Source: Cycas panzhihuaensis
Taxonomy: Eukaryota > Cycadophyta
Assembly (NCBI GenBank): GCA_023213395.1
Contig: CM041465.1
Location: forward strand, 194,935,741 to 194,999,740
Reading direction: 5' to 3'
DNA: 64,000 nucleotides
In this document: in pieces, positions 22,693 through 34,419 of the stretch
How the letters are laid out: every line of letters starts with the position of its first letter
Numbering within the stretch: position 1 is the first letter of the stretch
Program-made: the position numbers and the translations under genes
Notes under the pieces: model-generated
The model's database searches: none
The model's input: only the letters and a program-made list of their open reading frames with translations
Told to the model about the DNA's origin: nothing

Positions 22693-23221
22693 TATAAGAA
22701 TTTGTATATACTCAGGCTTGCCCTAATGCCATGTGAATTCCTACTAGATCTTTACATCATTTGTATAGTATATATATCATACAACTGGAAGATTAAACAC
22801 ACAGAGACATAGGTTTAACATAGAAAACCCTTTTAGAAAAAAACCCATAAACAAAAAGTTTGATGATCGTTTAGAAATACCAATAATTACATTGTAAATC
22901 ACAAGATGAGTGAAGCTTAGATTATTGAATGGTTCATAATGATCCTATAACCCTACCATAAATCCCTTTCTATATGATCCAAAGGGCATGTCTAGCTAAG
23001 AGCTATAATTCTTCATAGTGTCTTATGATTTCTCATTGCATCTTATCATATTTAGATTCTTCATGTCTCTTTGAATCTCAATACTTATATCTCTTTATAT
23101 CTTAATTCTTCATGTCCCTTTAAATCTTGATACTCATGCCTCTTTATATATTTGTTCTTCTCATGACCATATGAAGTATTAACTCTTTCCATATGTTAAT
23201 CTTTAGTTATGCTTACCAATA
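22693..23221 (-). repeat. Copia B 5' LTR
   Basis: Aligns with 16496-16976. Compared with that copy it holds an extra tandem block: the motif ctctttatat recurs near 23092 and 23140 with its flanks. The copia A LTR also has the longer form, so the left copy probably lost one unit. Confidence 0.85.
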
Positions 23222-25470
23222 CTATCTTAGGCATGGTATTAAATGGGAATTTATAATTCTATATACCCCACAATAAAATGGTATCACAGAGTATCAAAAT
23301 TATGTAATGATAGGGATGGTAAGGTGTATGGTGCAGACATGAAATTTACTACAAAATAATTAGGCATAAGCTATAGGGACTATTATTCATGTATTGAACT
23401 AGGTACTAACTAAATTAATTAGTGGTGTAATCCTAAAAGAGAAATGGACCAGTCAAAAACCCTTTGTTGATTATTTTATAGCCATTAGGTGCATTGCATG
23501 TATATATGTTCCTAATAACAAACACAAGAAGATGGATTAAAAGAGTAAAAAATATGTCTTTGTGGGGTATTTCAATCAAAACAAATGTTATTGATCATAA
23601 GATCCTTAATTGAAAAATCTCAAGGCTAGTCAGGATGTCTAATTCACTGAGTATATGACATATCATCCTACAAGTATTATGTTTAGAAATGTTCCATATC
23701 TATTATTTTTATGAAGACACTTATGGTCAAATACAAAGTGTGAAAATCATAATGAAGTTAGGAAAATCAATATAGATATGATGGAACAATAGTCATAGGA
23801 GGTGGTGGCAATAACACCAAGATCCTCAATTCTATTATAGGAAAGGAAGATGATTGAAGTGACTATAAACTCATCAAATAAATGAAGAACTAGAAGTTAG
23901 TATGTTGATCATACTCTTATGGTTAATACCATTCACTCCCATAAGGCAAATTCTATTACTGAGGAAGACAAGAATCTTTAATGGTGGGCTATAATAGATG
24001 AAGACTAAAGTTCTATAATAAAGAATAAAACTTAGGATTTTATTCCATTACCTTAAGGAGAAAACTTGGTCAGTTTTAAGTGGGTTTACAAAATGAAGTT
24101 CTGAGCTAATTGTGAGGTTGAAAAGTTTAAGGCCAAACTTGTTGCTGAAGGTTTTGAGAAGAAAGAAGGGATAAATTATGATGAGACATTTTGACCTATC
24201 TTAAAGATGACTATAGCCAAATTGATCTTTTTTTATTACAACCAAATTTAAATAGGAGACACATCAAATGTATGTGAAGTCTACATTTCTTAATAGAGAA
24301 TAGAATGAGGATATTTACATGATATAACCTCCTGGTTTCATTAAACAAGGATGTCAAAAGTTTGTATGCCATTTGAAGAAATCTTTATATGGCCTAAAAC
24401 AAATTCCATGAGCATGGTTTATGAAGGTTGATATGACCTTAAAGGAGGAAGGATTTATTAGGAAGGATCTAGAGCTAAATCTATATATAAAAAAGATTGT
24501 TGTATCAACTATGGTTATTATTCTATACATTGATAATTTAATCATTATAAGAAATCATCATGAGAAGATTATAGTGATAAAAATTCACCTATAGAAAAAA
24601 TTTGATATGATAAATATGGGGCTACTCTACTACTTTTTAGGCAACCAAATAAGGTAATTGAAAAATAAAATTTTGGTGTTATAGAGGAAGTATACAGAAT
24701 CATTGCCTAAAATGTTTAGAATGATTGATCACAAACCCATAAAAATACCATGTGTCAAAGACACAAAAGTTATGAAGGATATGAAAAAACCTACCATTAA
24801 TGGGATGCTATATAGAAGTTTAGTAGGGAGTCTTATGTATTTGACTTATACCAGGCCTAATATTGCCTTTATTATTTATTTGGTTTCTTAGTTTATAAAA
24901 AATCTGTAGGAGCCACATTGAGTTACAACTAAAAGGATTTTGAGATAGTTGAAGGCTTCTCTAAATTTTACTTTGGAGTATCTCAGAGATGGCAAAATAT
25001 GATTACAAGGTTACATTAATGTTGATCTGGGTGACAACTTCGATGGTAGAATATCTACTATAGGATACGTGTTTGGAATTAGCGGTGGACTACTACTATG
25101 ATAATCAAAGAGGCAACAAACTATTACATTATCTTCTACTAAGACAGGGGACCAAGGAATCTCAGTGGTTGCTCATGAAGTAGTTTGGTTTAAAGGAATG
25201 CTAGATGTTCTTGATGTTCAAAGTAACATAATAACTATTTTTGTATATAATTAAACTATTATTCAATTATCAAAGAATCCTAAGTTTCATGCTTGAACTA
25301 AATGTATTAAGATACAATACCACTATATTCAAGAGATGGTTAAAGTAGGGAAGTTGAATGTGGAATACTATCTAAGTGATAAACAATTAGAAAATATATT
25401 CATAAAGTTGCTTATTGAAGATTAGTTCTAAAAGAATTTATATTAGATTAGGCATATGTGAGGTTTTCCT
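23222..25470 (+). pseudogene. Copia A, right part: integrase C-half, reverse transcriptase, RNase H
   Basis: Continues the integrase cut at 16495: HGIKWEF, then PQ-NGIT (about 23235-23290), the conserved block around the catalytic Glu. RT follows with FKWVYKMKF (24080), EDIYM, KKSLYGLKQ and YIDNLIII (about 24525; the YVDD site is changed to YIDN). Then come GLLYYFLG and GSLMYLTYTRPNI. RNase H (25010-25460) has STIGYVFGISGG, TLSSTKTGDQ and VEYYLSDKQLENIF. Single stops occur every 30-60 codons. Order IN-RT-RH confirms Ty1/copia. Confidence 0.88.
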
Positions 25471-25611
25471 TGAGGGGGGATAAATCTACAATGATAACTC
25501 TCACTCACTTCTCTTTCTCATCTTAAAGGTTATTAGCCTATGACACAAAAACAATAATCTATAACTATATGTAGAGTCCTAAACCCCATATTTCTATTAA
25601 GGGGGGAAGTT
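25471..25611 (+). promoter_or_regulatory. Copia A 3' UTR and polypurine tract
   Basis: After RNase H, the tract ttaaggggggaag (25598-25609) sits directly before the LTR start TGTAAGC. It is a clear purine tract for plus-strand priming. Confidence 0.75.
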
Positions 25612-26135
25612 TGTAAGCATTATTAAAGATTAATATGTGGTAGGAGTTAATGCTTCATGTGGTAGTGAGAATAATTGAATTGAGATTTAAAGGAACATGA
25701 AGATTTGAGTTATGAAGGGGCACAAGTATTGAGATTCAAAGAGACATAAAGAATCCATATATAATGAGATATGAGACGTGATGAAAAGTCACCAGACATG
25801 ATGAAGAGTTGCAACTCTTGGCTTGATGTAATATTTGGATGATATAGAAAGGATCCATGGTATGGTTATATAATCATTATGGCATACCAAATAAAACTAT
25901 TCAATCATCCAAGTTTCACTCACCTAGTGATCTGTAATATAATTGTTAGTGTTTCTAATTGATTATTAAAGTTTTCATATGTGGGTTTTTTCTTAAAAGG
26001 GTTTTCCATATTAAACTTATGTTTTATACATGTTTATTTTTCTAATTACATGATGTGTATGATATATAAATGATGTAAATATTTAGTAGGAATTCATGTG
26101 GCATCAAGGTAAGCATGAGCATGTATGAATTCTCA
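25612..26135 (+). repeat. Copia A 3' LTR
   Basis: Starts TGTAAGCATT after a purine tract and ends ...gaattctca. The whole length aligns in reverse complement with both copia B LTRs. The matching 5' LTR lies outside the window, beyond T1. Confidence 0.85.
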
Positions 26136-26414
26136 TAGTTACGGAGAGGAAAAAATAATCAAGGAGTTTATTGAAGAATTTGAAAATCTAAAATTTAAAC
26201 AAAGAACTAAATTGATTGGTGCCCTTCTATATATGAGTAATGTGCAACCATAAATTTAAGAAGATATTTATCATTTTTGACTTAATACCCTAGATGAAGT
26301 TATTCAATTAACCCATCAAATAAAGGTAACAATTAGCTAGGATAATATAGATGATTTGCAAATGGTCCTTAAACATTTTGATAATTAGAGTTCAAACTAA
26401 CAAGACCAACCATT
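26136..26414 (+). pseudogene. D gag fragment (gypsy)
   Basis: One frame reads IIKEFIEEFENLKFKQRT, then LIGALLYMSNVQP and LDEVIQLTHQIK. This is the spacing of the gypsy gag block with the conserved short helix and the ALxxE-type end. It is bounded on the left by the copia A LTR and on the right by the C LTR. The next gypsy protein on the same strand after C is a protease at about 40380. I infer that both belong to one element, D, split by C and joined to A by A's insertion. Three stops are present. Confidence 0.55.
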
Positions 26415-27020
26415 TGTTACCCCTTTATGGTGTAGCACTAAAGCCTTTATATTTGGATGTTAGTGATAATGGTTAAAGTAGTATAAATAGAAGTTGATTT
26501 TGGTTAAGAGGATATGTAAATATAATTTTGAGTATCAATGAAGAAGAAAGATAAGCAAAGATTATTACAATGCTATGTCTTTTGGGCCCTTTGATTTACT
26601 ATTTGTACAAGAAATATGCCATAGTAGAATTTTATGGGATGCATTATTTATAGGAGAGAAATTTTGAAAAGGAGAGTCTATGAATGGAGTTCCCATAATA
26701 TAACTTCCCCATAAAAGGAGGCCTTACACATATTTGATTTGTTCAAAAGTGTTTCTTGAGGAAGAAAGGTTTTGCAGGACAAAGTCTTATAGGGGTAATA
26801 ACTTGTAGAGAGAGTCAATTACCCTCATTTAAAAGGTTAAAGTGGAGGCTAGTAGATGAGTAGAAGAGGTCATTTGTGGGATTAAGAATTTGTAGGGAAT
26901 GATCAACTCACTCTTAATGACATGCAACTAAAGAAAAACTAGTTTGTGAGTGTGATTTTAGTAGGATGAATAATTCATAGGAACTTGAGATGGATGATAT
27001 GTGGGAATAATTTTAAAAAA

Positions 27021-27103
<83 letters not shown>

Positions 27104-29079
27104 AATCTTATATAGAGTCTTCTTGTGTGAACAAAATTCCATTCAAGTTACAACTACAAAAAAAGGTTTATGTAGGTAACATATATGTGCGTTTATATTT
27201 TCATAATTGAACTACACAACATAAGAGATTGAACACCCACAAAACATATTTCCCATTAAAATGTATAGGGATGAATGAAAATTAATTTAGGCTATTATTT
27301 AATTAAGCACCATAAAATCATAATAACTGATCTTTGTGATTACATCCCAAGTATTCATTTCGATGGCACAATGGTAGCCCTTTGGTCACTAATGTTGTTA
27401 ACACTTGAAAGGACATAAGTTGACATATAACTTATGAGAACATGATGGTGAAGTTAGAAAATTATAGAGTTACCATTATATGTACCTTAATTGATACATT
27501 CCACATCATAAGTACATTTGGATATGAAGTAAAGATAATTGACAACTTTGAAGAATATATAATACGGAAGTGAAGGAGCTGAGGTATAAAGTTAGAGGGA
27601 GTTGTAGTAGGTATTAGTAGAGAAACAAAAATATGCTAGTTGTTGGTGACACCATGATGAGCCTCAAAGGTGTAGGTAGCAAAAGATTTAGAGTAGATCC
27701 AATAGCTAACAACCAATTATGGAAAATCAAAACAACTCAAATTGAGTGGGTACCTAAAATATTCCCTTACCTAGAATTATTAATTAAGGTTTTAGAATTT
27801 AGTAGAGGAGAGTTGGACAAACATAAAATATTTGTCATAGAAGCAAAGCCAAATAGAAGTGGTAGTTGTGATGAAGGTGGTAAAAAAAGTGGACATGGGA
27901 AAATGGTAATAATAATAATTAGCACACCTTCATCATTCTTAACTTCTAATTAAAATTTCTATCCATATCTAATGAATGGATATTATGGTACTAATAGTTA
28001 AGCAATCAAACATTATAATTTTGGACATTTATATTTTGGTGGATAATAAATTATCATTCATATATATAATATCTTTTTTGAAGCTTTGGAAGGTAGGAAT
28101 AATTTTCTAGTAATGGTTAACTAACTTCCTAAAATAATAGCTACTTCAAATGTAGGCGGGGGAAATGAAAATAGTCTTCAACTATATTTTTATAATCATA
28201 GTTTCTTGAATGGTAGTGGTGATAGGTTACCTACATTGGTTACTTAAAAGAAGAAAAGGGGTTCATTTGACTATATTGTAGGGGATTCATTCAATCTTAT
28301 AGTAGTTATTATAATTCTAGTGAGTATTAATGGTGTCTCTTATGTATTATTCTCTATTTACTTTTTAGTATTGACCTTGTTCCCTTCTTTGCATGTTGTG
28401 TCTTACCATCTCCTTAGTTATTTTTTGTAATTATACTATAGAATTATGTTAATATAGACATCTATAACTATAATTTAGTGTTGTGAAATTTAATAAAATA
28501 ACTCCATTTGTTCTTAATCTATTATGTAATTTGTCTAATAGCTTATTGATGAATGAGTTATTTCTTTTGAGGATTAAGGGCATACTCTATATTATGTCAT
28601 GTTCATGTGAATAGATTCTCTATTGTACTTTCCTCAAGATCCACTATTGATAATCATATGAATGTTATCTTGGCTTAGCCATTTACATTATACTTATGTA
28701 ATATTGGATGTTCAGGATATACAACATGTTGTTTTATTTTCTATATTAGTTTTGATAAAAAATGTTATGAATGTTTAGCTACTATTGGCAGGATCAAGTT
28801 TATTATTTCACTCATATTTTGTTTTATTTCTCTCCTTTATATTCAGGTATACCACTTTAGTAAAATTCATTTGTCTCACTAGTTAAGCATGCAATAATTA
28901 AGATAGTGACTTATAATACTATTGGAATTATATAGTGTATAGAATAGGGTATCTTAATTGATGTAAATAAATTGCACCTATGAGTTATGTACTTTCTTAT
29001 TGTTAGCTTATAAATACATAAACCAACATATAAAAGGTGACTTAGACTAAAATTAGGAACAATTTAAGCTATAACATCA
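26415..29079 (+). repeat. C 5' LTR
   Basis: Starts TGTTACCCCTTTATGG and matches 37166 onward for its whole length. It ends near aacatca. It contains an (AG)40 run absent at that length from the other copy. It also lacks about 240 bases present at about 39140-39378 in the 3' copy. ORFs inside (for example 27633-27953) have no family resemblance. No tRNA-like PBS is recognisable after it. Confidence 0.8.
27023..27102. repeat. (AG)40 microsatellite
   Basis: An uninterrupted 80-base AG run inside the C 5' LTR. The equivalent place in the 3' LTR (37792-37799) has four units. Confidence 0.97.
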
Positions 29080-29340
29080 TTAAGACCATACTAAGGACAT
29101 AATAGTCTGACCAACTTAAATTCAAAGGCCTCTATGTATATATATATATATTTCTTTCCTTGTATAGAAATTTTTTGATCTTATTATTTAAAGTATAAAT
29201 GGTTAGATTGATAGCCTAAGAGGCCCTTTACCCTTTCTCAGGAAAATTAGTATTTCTAAGGAGGTTTCATTTAACTCCCTAGTATAAGAAATAGAAGAAA
29301 TCATCAAGTGGGTTTATTGGAAATAGTGGAAGTTTTTTAA
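29080..29340 (+). other. C 5' leader
   Basis: Short AT-rich leader with a (TA) run at 29139-29152. No PBS consensus is visible at its start, probably through decay. Confidence 0.5.
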
Positions 29341-30450
29341 CCTTTGTTATAGAAAGAGTAGCCTATGGAGATTATAGAAATGGTAGAGAATCATAATGAT
29401 AATGGCCATAATAATTTTCAAAGAAGGGTGAATTAGAATCAAAGAAAGAAGGATGCTAAAGAAGACATTATGTCATGGATGACTAATGATCCATTGGATC
29501 TAGGGAATGATCTGCATAATGTGCTAGATAAATCTTAGGATGCATGTCCTAATTTTTTTAGTGATGGCTTTATAATAGGTGAGAAATACCTTGGTAAATT
29601 TTATTTGATGAGTAAAAGGTTTGATATTACCCATGTAGATATCATAGTCAAGTTGTTTGTATATTCCTTAGAAAGATAAGTAGCCAATTGGTTTTAATGA
29701 TTATTGAATGGCTTGATTACAAATTATAAAATTTTAACGAATGGAATTAGGCTAAATTATTTTAGCCTCATGAAAAGTATGACTCTTGTGAAGGAATTAT
29801 CAACTATTAAAAGAGGGCCCATGGAAACCATCTCTTCTTTTGTTAAAATATTTAAAAGGATTATTAGAACTATTATCCATGCTTAGATACCAACTAATGA
29901 AACTTAGTTGGAATGGTTCCTTAAAGGACATGACAATGATACCAACATTATCATTATAGGTAGAATCCTAGGAGTAGGAACTTTTTAGGAGGTTAAGGAA
30001 ATGGTGGTAAGATTTTAGGGATTAATGAATAAATTTAGTAAAATAAATCCTACATTTATAGAATAAGCATGAAGAGAAAATCCTCCACTTCAAATCCTTA
30101 TCCATATTCTCAAAATCTCATTAGAAGGATGAGCAATAACTTACTATATTGGAAAAGACAAGTAAAAGATAGTGAAGTCCTAGCCCTAATAAGTAGAAGT
30201 AACTACCATGAGGTAGACATTACAAATTAGGAAGATGATTGAGAAGAGCTAGTAATAGGTGAGTAGAATATTAAATTAAAAAATATTTTAAACATGATCT
30301 CAAATGAAGAGCCCTCATCCTCTTATTTTACTAATTTTATCATAGCTTCATTTGGGGATCTTGATTAATAAGAGTTGGGTGAGATGGATCTCATAGTAAT
30401 GATAAGAGCTTAAGGGGTAAAACAAGTAGTTAGTAGTCATGATGATTTAA
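29341..30450 (+). pseudogene. C gag
   Basis: Retrotransposon gag frame opening near 29350 (VENHNDNGHNN). It continues through DLGNDLHNVL, GKFYLMSKRFDITHVDIIVK, FVYSLER and ANWF (a degenerate AxxWF block). The best preserved stretch, 29704-29886, includes IKRGPMETISSFVKIFKRI, the usual ESLxxFxxRF-like helix of gypsy gag. The C-terminal part to about 30450 is acidic with weak similarity. Stops are frequent (for example near 29680, 29884, 30045). Fragment I follows. Confidence 0.7.
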
Positions 30451-31680
30451 GAATATTCTTCTCATTTTGAATATATATTGCTTGATATTTACATATTATT
30501 GATCATTAATTAGACTTGCTAGTATTCATTAAGATTTTAAGGGATTTTGTAGCTCATCTAAACTATTTTTGGGTCTCTAGAGCAAAAGGAGCCCCTTTCT
30601 TATTCATTTTAACAATTAGGTATTTCTTGCCATAGTTACTTTACTTTTATCAAATTTTATCTTATTTAAGTACTTTTGAGTTTGATTTAAAGTTTATTTA
30701 TACCTTTTTATGATTATTAAAGGATTTTTGACCCCCATTCATTCTCAAAATAATATGATTTTAAGCAACTTGATTATAAGAACTTGATTGGTTGTCATTT
30801 AGAAAATTCACTCATTTTAGTTCAAATCTAAAAATAAAAGTCCTTAGCTCTCATTTAGAATTTATTTTCATCTTTATTTCAATTTTTTTGAAGAAAAAGT
30901 CCTTATTTCTTTACAAAGAAATATAATTTTTCAAAGGGGGAGCACTCTTTATTTTTAAAGGTTTGAAAGAATTGTTTTTTCTTTTCAAAGTTGAAAAAGA
31001 GATATTTCTTCTAAAGTGCAAAGAGAACATTCTTTATTTATTTATTTTTTCAAAGGCTTCTATATTTTTTTAGAAAGAAAAGTGAATTTTAGACTTTTTT
31101 GAAATTGAATAATTGTTCCTTAAAAAAAAAAAAGTGATTTTATATATGTTCTTTTTAAAAGGAAAGTGAATCTCTTTTTTGAAGTTGAATAATCATTTTT
31201 TCATTTGATAAAGACATTTGATTGGTAAAAAAGAGTGAATATAGATTTAAATTTATTCATATTTTATTTATAGAGAAATTGGTCATTTATATTTACAAAA
31301 TTTTTATTGAGATTGAAAGCATTCTTCATTCATCATTGTTGAAAGATTCATACACTTGTTGAAAGTATTCTTTATTCTACGTGATTGAAAAGTTCATATA
31401 TTTATTGAAAGCATTCTTCCTTCATCATTGTTGAGAAGTTCATACACTTGTTGCACTTGTAAAAGTAGCATCTAGTTGGCAGTACGCTTTATTTTCCAAA
31501 GGAACATTTCATTTTTTAAAGGCATTACATCTTTTTCTTAGAATTTATTGGCAAGACCACATCATTGTTAACTTATTGACATTGGATTATGTTCTTTTTA
31601 GAATAATTTTATCATCTACTTGCATTAGTATTGAACTCATTTAAGGATTTGTCTACTTGAAAAACATATTCTTTTCGATT
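30451..31680 (+). other. T-rich lead-in of fragment I
   Basis: Strongly AT-rich DNA with repeated short motifs such as tttttcaaag, gaagttgaataa and ttgaaagcattctt (31313-31430). No coding signal is seen. It resembles a retroelement leader more than C coding sequence. The left edge of I is uncertain, and no 5' LTR matching 32423 is visible. Confidence 0.4.
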
Positions 31681-32422
31681 ATGTATTCAAGTTTCCTATA
31701 AAATGGCAATTAATCTAAATCAAATATAATTTCTTATATTTGATGGCCATGATTTTTCATAATGGCATAACATAATCTAAAATTACTTTATTACAAATGA
31801 TCTTTGGAGATACCTACAAGATGGATATGACCTTAATAATAAAGAAGACATAAAAAAAGATAATGAAGCTTTAACTATATTATTTTGCACTATAGATGAC
31901 AATGGTGTTTCTAAAGTTTATGAAATAATGACCTCCAAATCTGTATGGGACACCTTAGATTCTATTTATAGGGGAGAAACCTTCAATATAAATGAATTTA
32001 ACTTTGATATTGTTGAGCATGTGAGACATATGTCAGAGTAGGTTATTTGTGATAAAAAGTCTAAGGAAGAAGATTCAAGTCAAATGAATGATCACCTTGT
32101 TGCACGTGAAGTTGATCCTTCATTTAAGGGGGAAAAAACTTATGATATCATAGTTACTCACAAAACAAAGATTTCAAAAGATAAAGTCAAAGTTCCAAGA
32201 GATATAATTAGAGTTACAGCCATTCATCTTCATTCAAATCACGCTACACCTACTTAGACATCATTTGAACCACTCAATATTAAAGAGACATACATTACCA
32301 AAAGGATGAGGCAAGTTAATGATGATCAAGCTAAAGGACAAACATTCAAAGTTTTTTTCAAGTTCAAGTTTCACAAGTTTAAAGAGAAAATGAAGATATT
32401 CGTGATGACCACTAAGGGGGAG
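31681..32422 (+). pseudogene. Fragment I: copia-like gag without pol
   Basis: The frame from about 31720 reads FDGHDF, then NDLWRYLQDGYDLNNKEDIK, KKDNEALTILF and SKSVWDTLDSIYRGE. This is the copia gag (UBN2-type) pattern with WxxLxxxY. The frame continues to a Lys/Phe-rich end (KFKFHKFKEKMKIF) and runs at 32405-32422 straight into aagggggagaa, a purine tract. No protease, integrase or RT is found between gag and this tract. The element is either internally deleted or gag-only. Three stops are present. It lies inside C, between C gag and C protease. Confidence 0.65.
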
Positions 32423-32790
32423 AATGTTGGGGTTAATATCCATCACCCCACTCCCACCATTTACACATGTGAGTACACACATGTGAAGGTAAGTAAGGTA
32501 AGTTTAAAGTTACTTTAGTTAAGTATTATTTTATTATATTTTAAATTTTAGAGGTTGAGGAGGTTTCCCTCCTCCCTTAAACTATATCTTTATTGGGATG
32601 ACAAACCCTAGTGTCTTTTGACACCACCTTTATTTTGGACATTTGTAATACTCTCTCAAAGATGGATTGAATACAAAGATTATTGTGTTGATGAAATAAT
32701 GGTTTGATTACTTGATGTATTGCTCCACTCTGTCTCCATTTTATAAACGTTCACCTATAAAATAGGTAATAAGGTTATAGAATATAAAGT
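32423..32790 (+). repeat. LTR-like end of fragment I
   Basis: TGTTGGGGTTAATATCC directly follows the purine tract, as a 3' LTR should. It contains the inverted motif cacatgtgagtacacacatgtg (two halves cacatgtg, 32464-32485) and ggttgaggaggtttccctcctcc (32551-32573, GAGGAGG/CCTCCTC). No partner LTR is in the window. The right edge is estimated from where C protease-region coding resumes. Confidence 0.4.
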
Positions 32791-33340
32791 TATTATTTCC
32801 TCATAGGCAAACATTTGCTCTTACATCAAATAATAATGCTATTAGAATTGTTCATCCTAAATATGATATTATCAAGGATTTATAAATGTTTCCCATAAAC
32901 ATAAGTCTATATTAGGCAATAAGAGTTCTTATATAGAGGAAGAAGATTATAGAAGCTCAATAACTAAGATGTATAAGCCACAATATTATGACTTTTTAAG
33001 AGGAAAAAGTCATAGAGTTAGTTATTCTCCCTACAAAATCTAAAAACCCTCCTTCTATGTTTCTTTGAATGTCCATAACTATTGTATCTTGCTTTACACC
33101 ATTATAGGTATAGGAGAAACCCATAATGTAATTCCTTATATAGCTATATAAGCTTTAGGATTGGAATGTAGAAGGATAGAAGACCTAATTAGGGCATTTG
33201 ATTCAAGGGTTATAGTTATAGTTGGACAAATAAGGGACTTGATATTAACCCATACAATAAACCTAAGGATAAATGCAGTAGTAGTAATGATGGTGGTAGA
33301 TATGCCACCTATTTATGGTCTCTTATTACGAAGACATTAG
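32791..33340 (+). pseudogene. C protease region
   Basis: A gypsy aspartic-protease trace. IGIGETHNVIPYIAI (33110-33155) is followed by LGLECRRIEDLIRAFDSRV, GQIRDLILTHTINL, and VDMPPIYGLLLRR (about 33300-33335). The last is the conserved block that normally ends LLGRPWI. The catalytic DxG segment upstream is not recognisable. The order before RNase H and RT fits a gypsy pol start. Confidence 0.7.
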
Positions 33341-33535
33341 GCAAATAAAATTTGTGTAATTATAAACATTTAGATAAAGTCCATATATTTGCTAGTTGGT
33401 TAAGACTTGAGCATTGTGTTTAGAGAAGAGAGATGCACACTTGAAGATAATTATATTGGTGCATTCACTATTTTTCCTAATTCACAATGAGGTATTACCT
33501 ATAGATGAAGAGCAAGAATATCCTACCCAAAGGGC
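33341..33535 (+). other. C linker between protease and extra RNase H
   Basis: A short frame (33414-33540) containing EVLPIDEEQEYPTQRAW. No domain is recognised. It probably encodes a pol linker. Confidence 0.4.
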
Positions 33536-33935
33536 ATGGGTATGCCAATCTAGACTCTACACTTTCATGGTGCTAAGTCTAGTTTTGAAGCAAGAGTTGG
33601 CATAGTATTAAGGCAACTAGGGAAATGGTCTTTCTTATTTTCTTATAAATTAGCTTTTAAATACACTGATAATATAACTAAATATAAAGCTAATACTAGG
33701 ATTACAAAAGGACTAAGACATGAAAGTAAAAGCATTAAGGGCACTTGATGATTTATAACTAGTTATCTTATAAGTTAGAGCTTTATGTCTAACAAAGTAT
33801 AAAAGATAGAGTGCTACAGTTGAGAATATTTTAAATCCTTTAATATAGAAAATATACCTAAGGGGGAGAAATAGTTTATTGATTCTCTAGCTACAATTAT
33901 ATCCTTGGAGAAAATTGACATAATAGGCTAAAAAA
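33536..33935 (+). pseudogene. Additional RNase H of C, upstream of RT
   Basis: Plus-strand frame with FHGAKSSFEARVGIVL, FSYKLAFKYTDNITKYKA, DDL-LVIL-VR and IENIPKGEK...DSLATIISLE. The four blocks are in RNase H I order with the spacing of the additional plant-type domain in Tat elements. The first Asp is His here and the Glu after NIT is Lys, so the catalytic site is lost. Several stops are present. It lies between protease (33340) and RT (34430). A separate canonical RNase H follows RT at 35280-35690, so this is a true second copy of the fold. Confidence 0.75.
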
Positions 33936-34419
33936 AAGGGATTTGCTAAAGTCATCATGAGATCAATAGTGCCTAATAATGTGAGTGTTAGTAAATTTTT
34001 TATGATAATGGATAGATACTAAACTTCATGTCTTAAGAAGATGACTTAATTGGTTTGTGTTTAGATAATCTTGAAATATCATTGTCATTTAACCAAGAAT
34101 ATATAGATGATGATATAAGTATAGTAATCATGGGTCTTAGAAATAAGAGATTTTCCAAATGTTTGATTACTTTAGAAGACTAATTTAGCCCTAATAATTC
34201 CACCAAATAGAAGGATGTGCAACTAGAGTCATCTAAGTAGACTTTAGAAATAGGATTACCTTACAATTTGGGAACTGATCAGAACCAAAAATCCATTCTC
34301 ATAAGTGAAGCTTACTCTAAGGATGAAGTACAAAAGATTATATCTTTGTATAAAGAATACCATGACATCTTTACCTAGTCATATGGTGACCTTCAAGAAT
34401 TTATATAAGATGTTATGAA
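33936..34419 (+). other. C pol spacer
   Basis: Weakly coding sequence between the extra RNase H and RT. It includes KNQKSILISEAYSKDEVQKI (about 34285-34345) and YKEYHDIFT (34350-34376). The latter corresponds to the usual LLxEYxDIFAW lead-in of gypsy RT. Confidence 0.5.

Larger units (their letters stand above)
16496..23221 (-). mobile_element. Copia B: Ty1/copia element nested in copia A integrase
   Basis: Two similar repeats of about 480 and 530 bases bound a minus-strand gag-PR-IN-RT-RH order. An initiator-Met-type PBS lies inside the right repeat and a purine tract inside the left. Sequence before 16496 and after 23221 both belong to copia A integrase. Candidate target duplication: ctatt (16491-16495) and ctatc (23222-23226), one mismatch. 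Its LTR and proteins resemble those of A, so the two are from one family. Coding regions are broken by many stops. Confidence 0.88.

Noticed and set aside
26985-27179. Frame with alternating Arg-Glu
   Set aside because: It is the (AG)40 microsatellite read in one frame, inside an LTR.
27633-27953. 106-residue frame inside the C 5' LTR
   Set aside because: The matching part of the 3' LTR has stops and no protein family is recognisable, so coding is unlikely.
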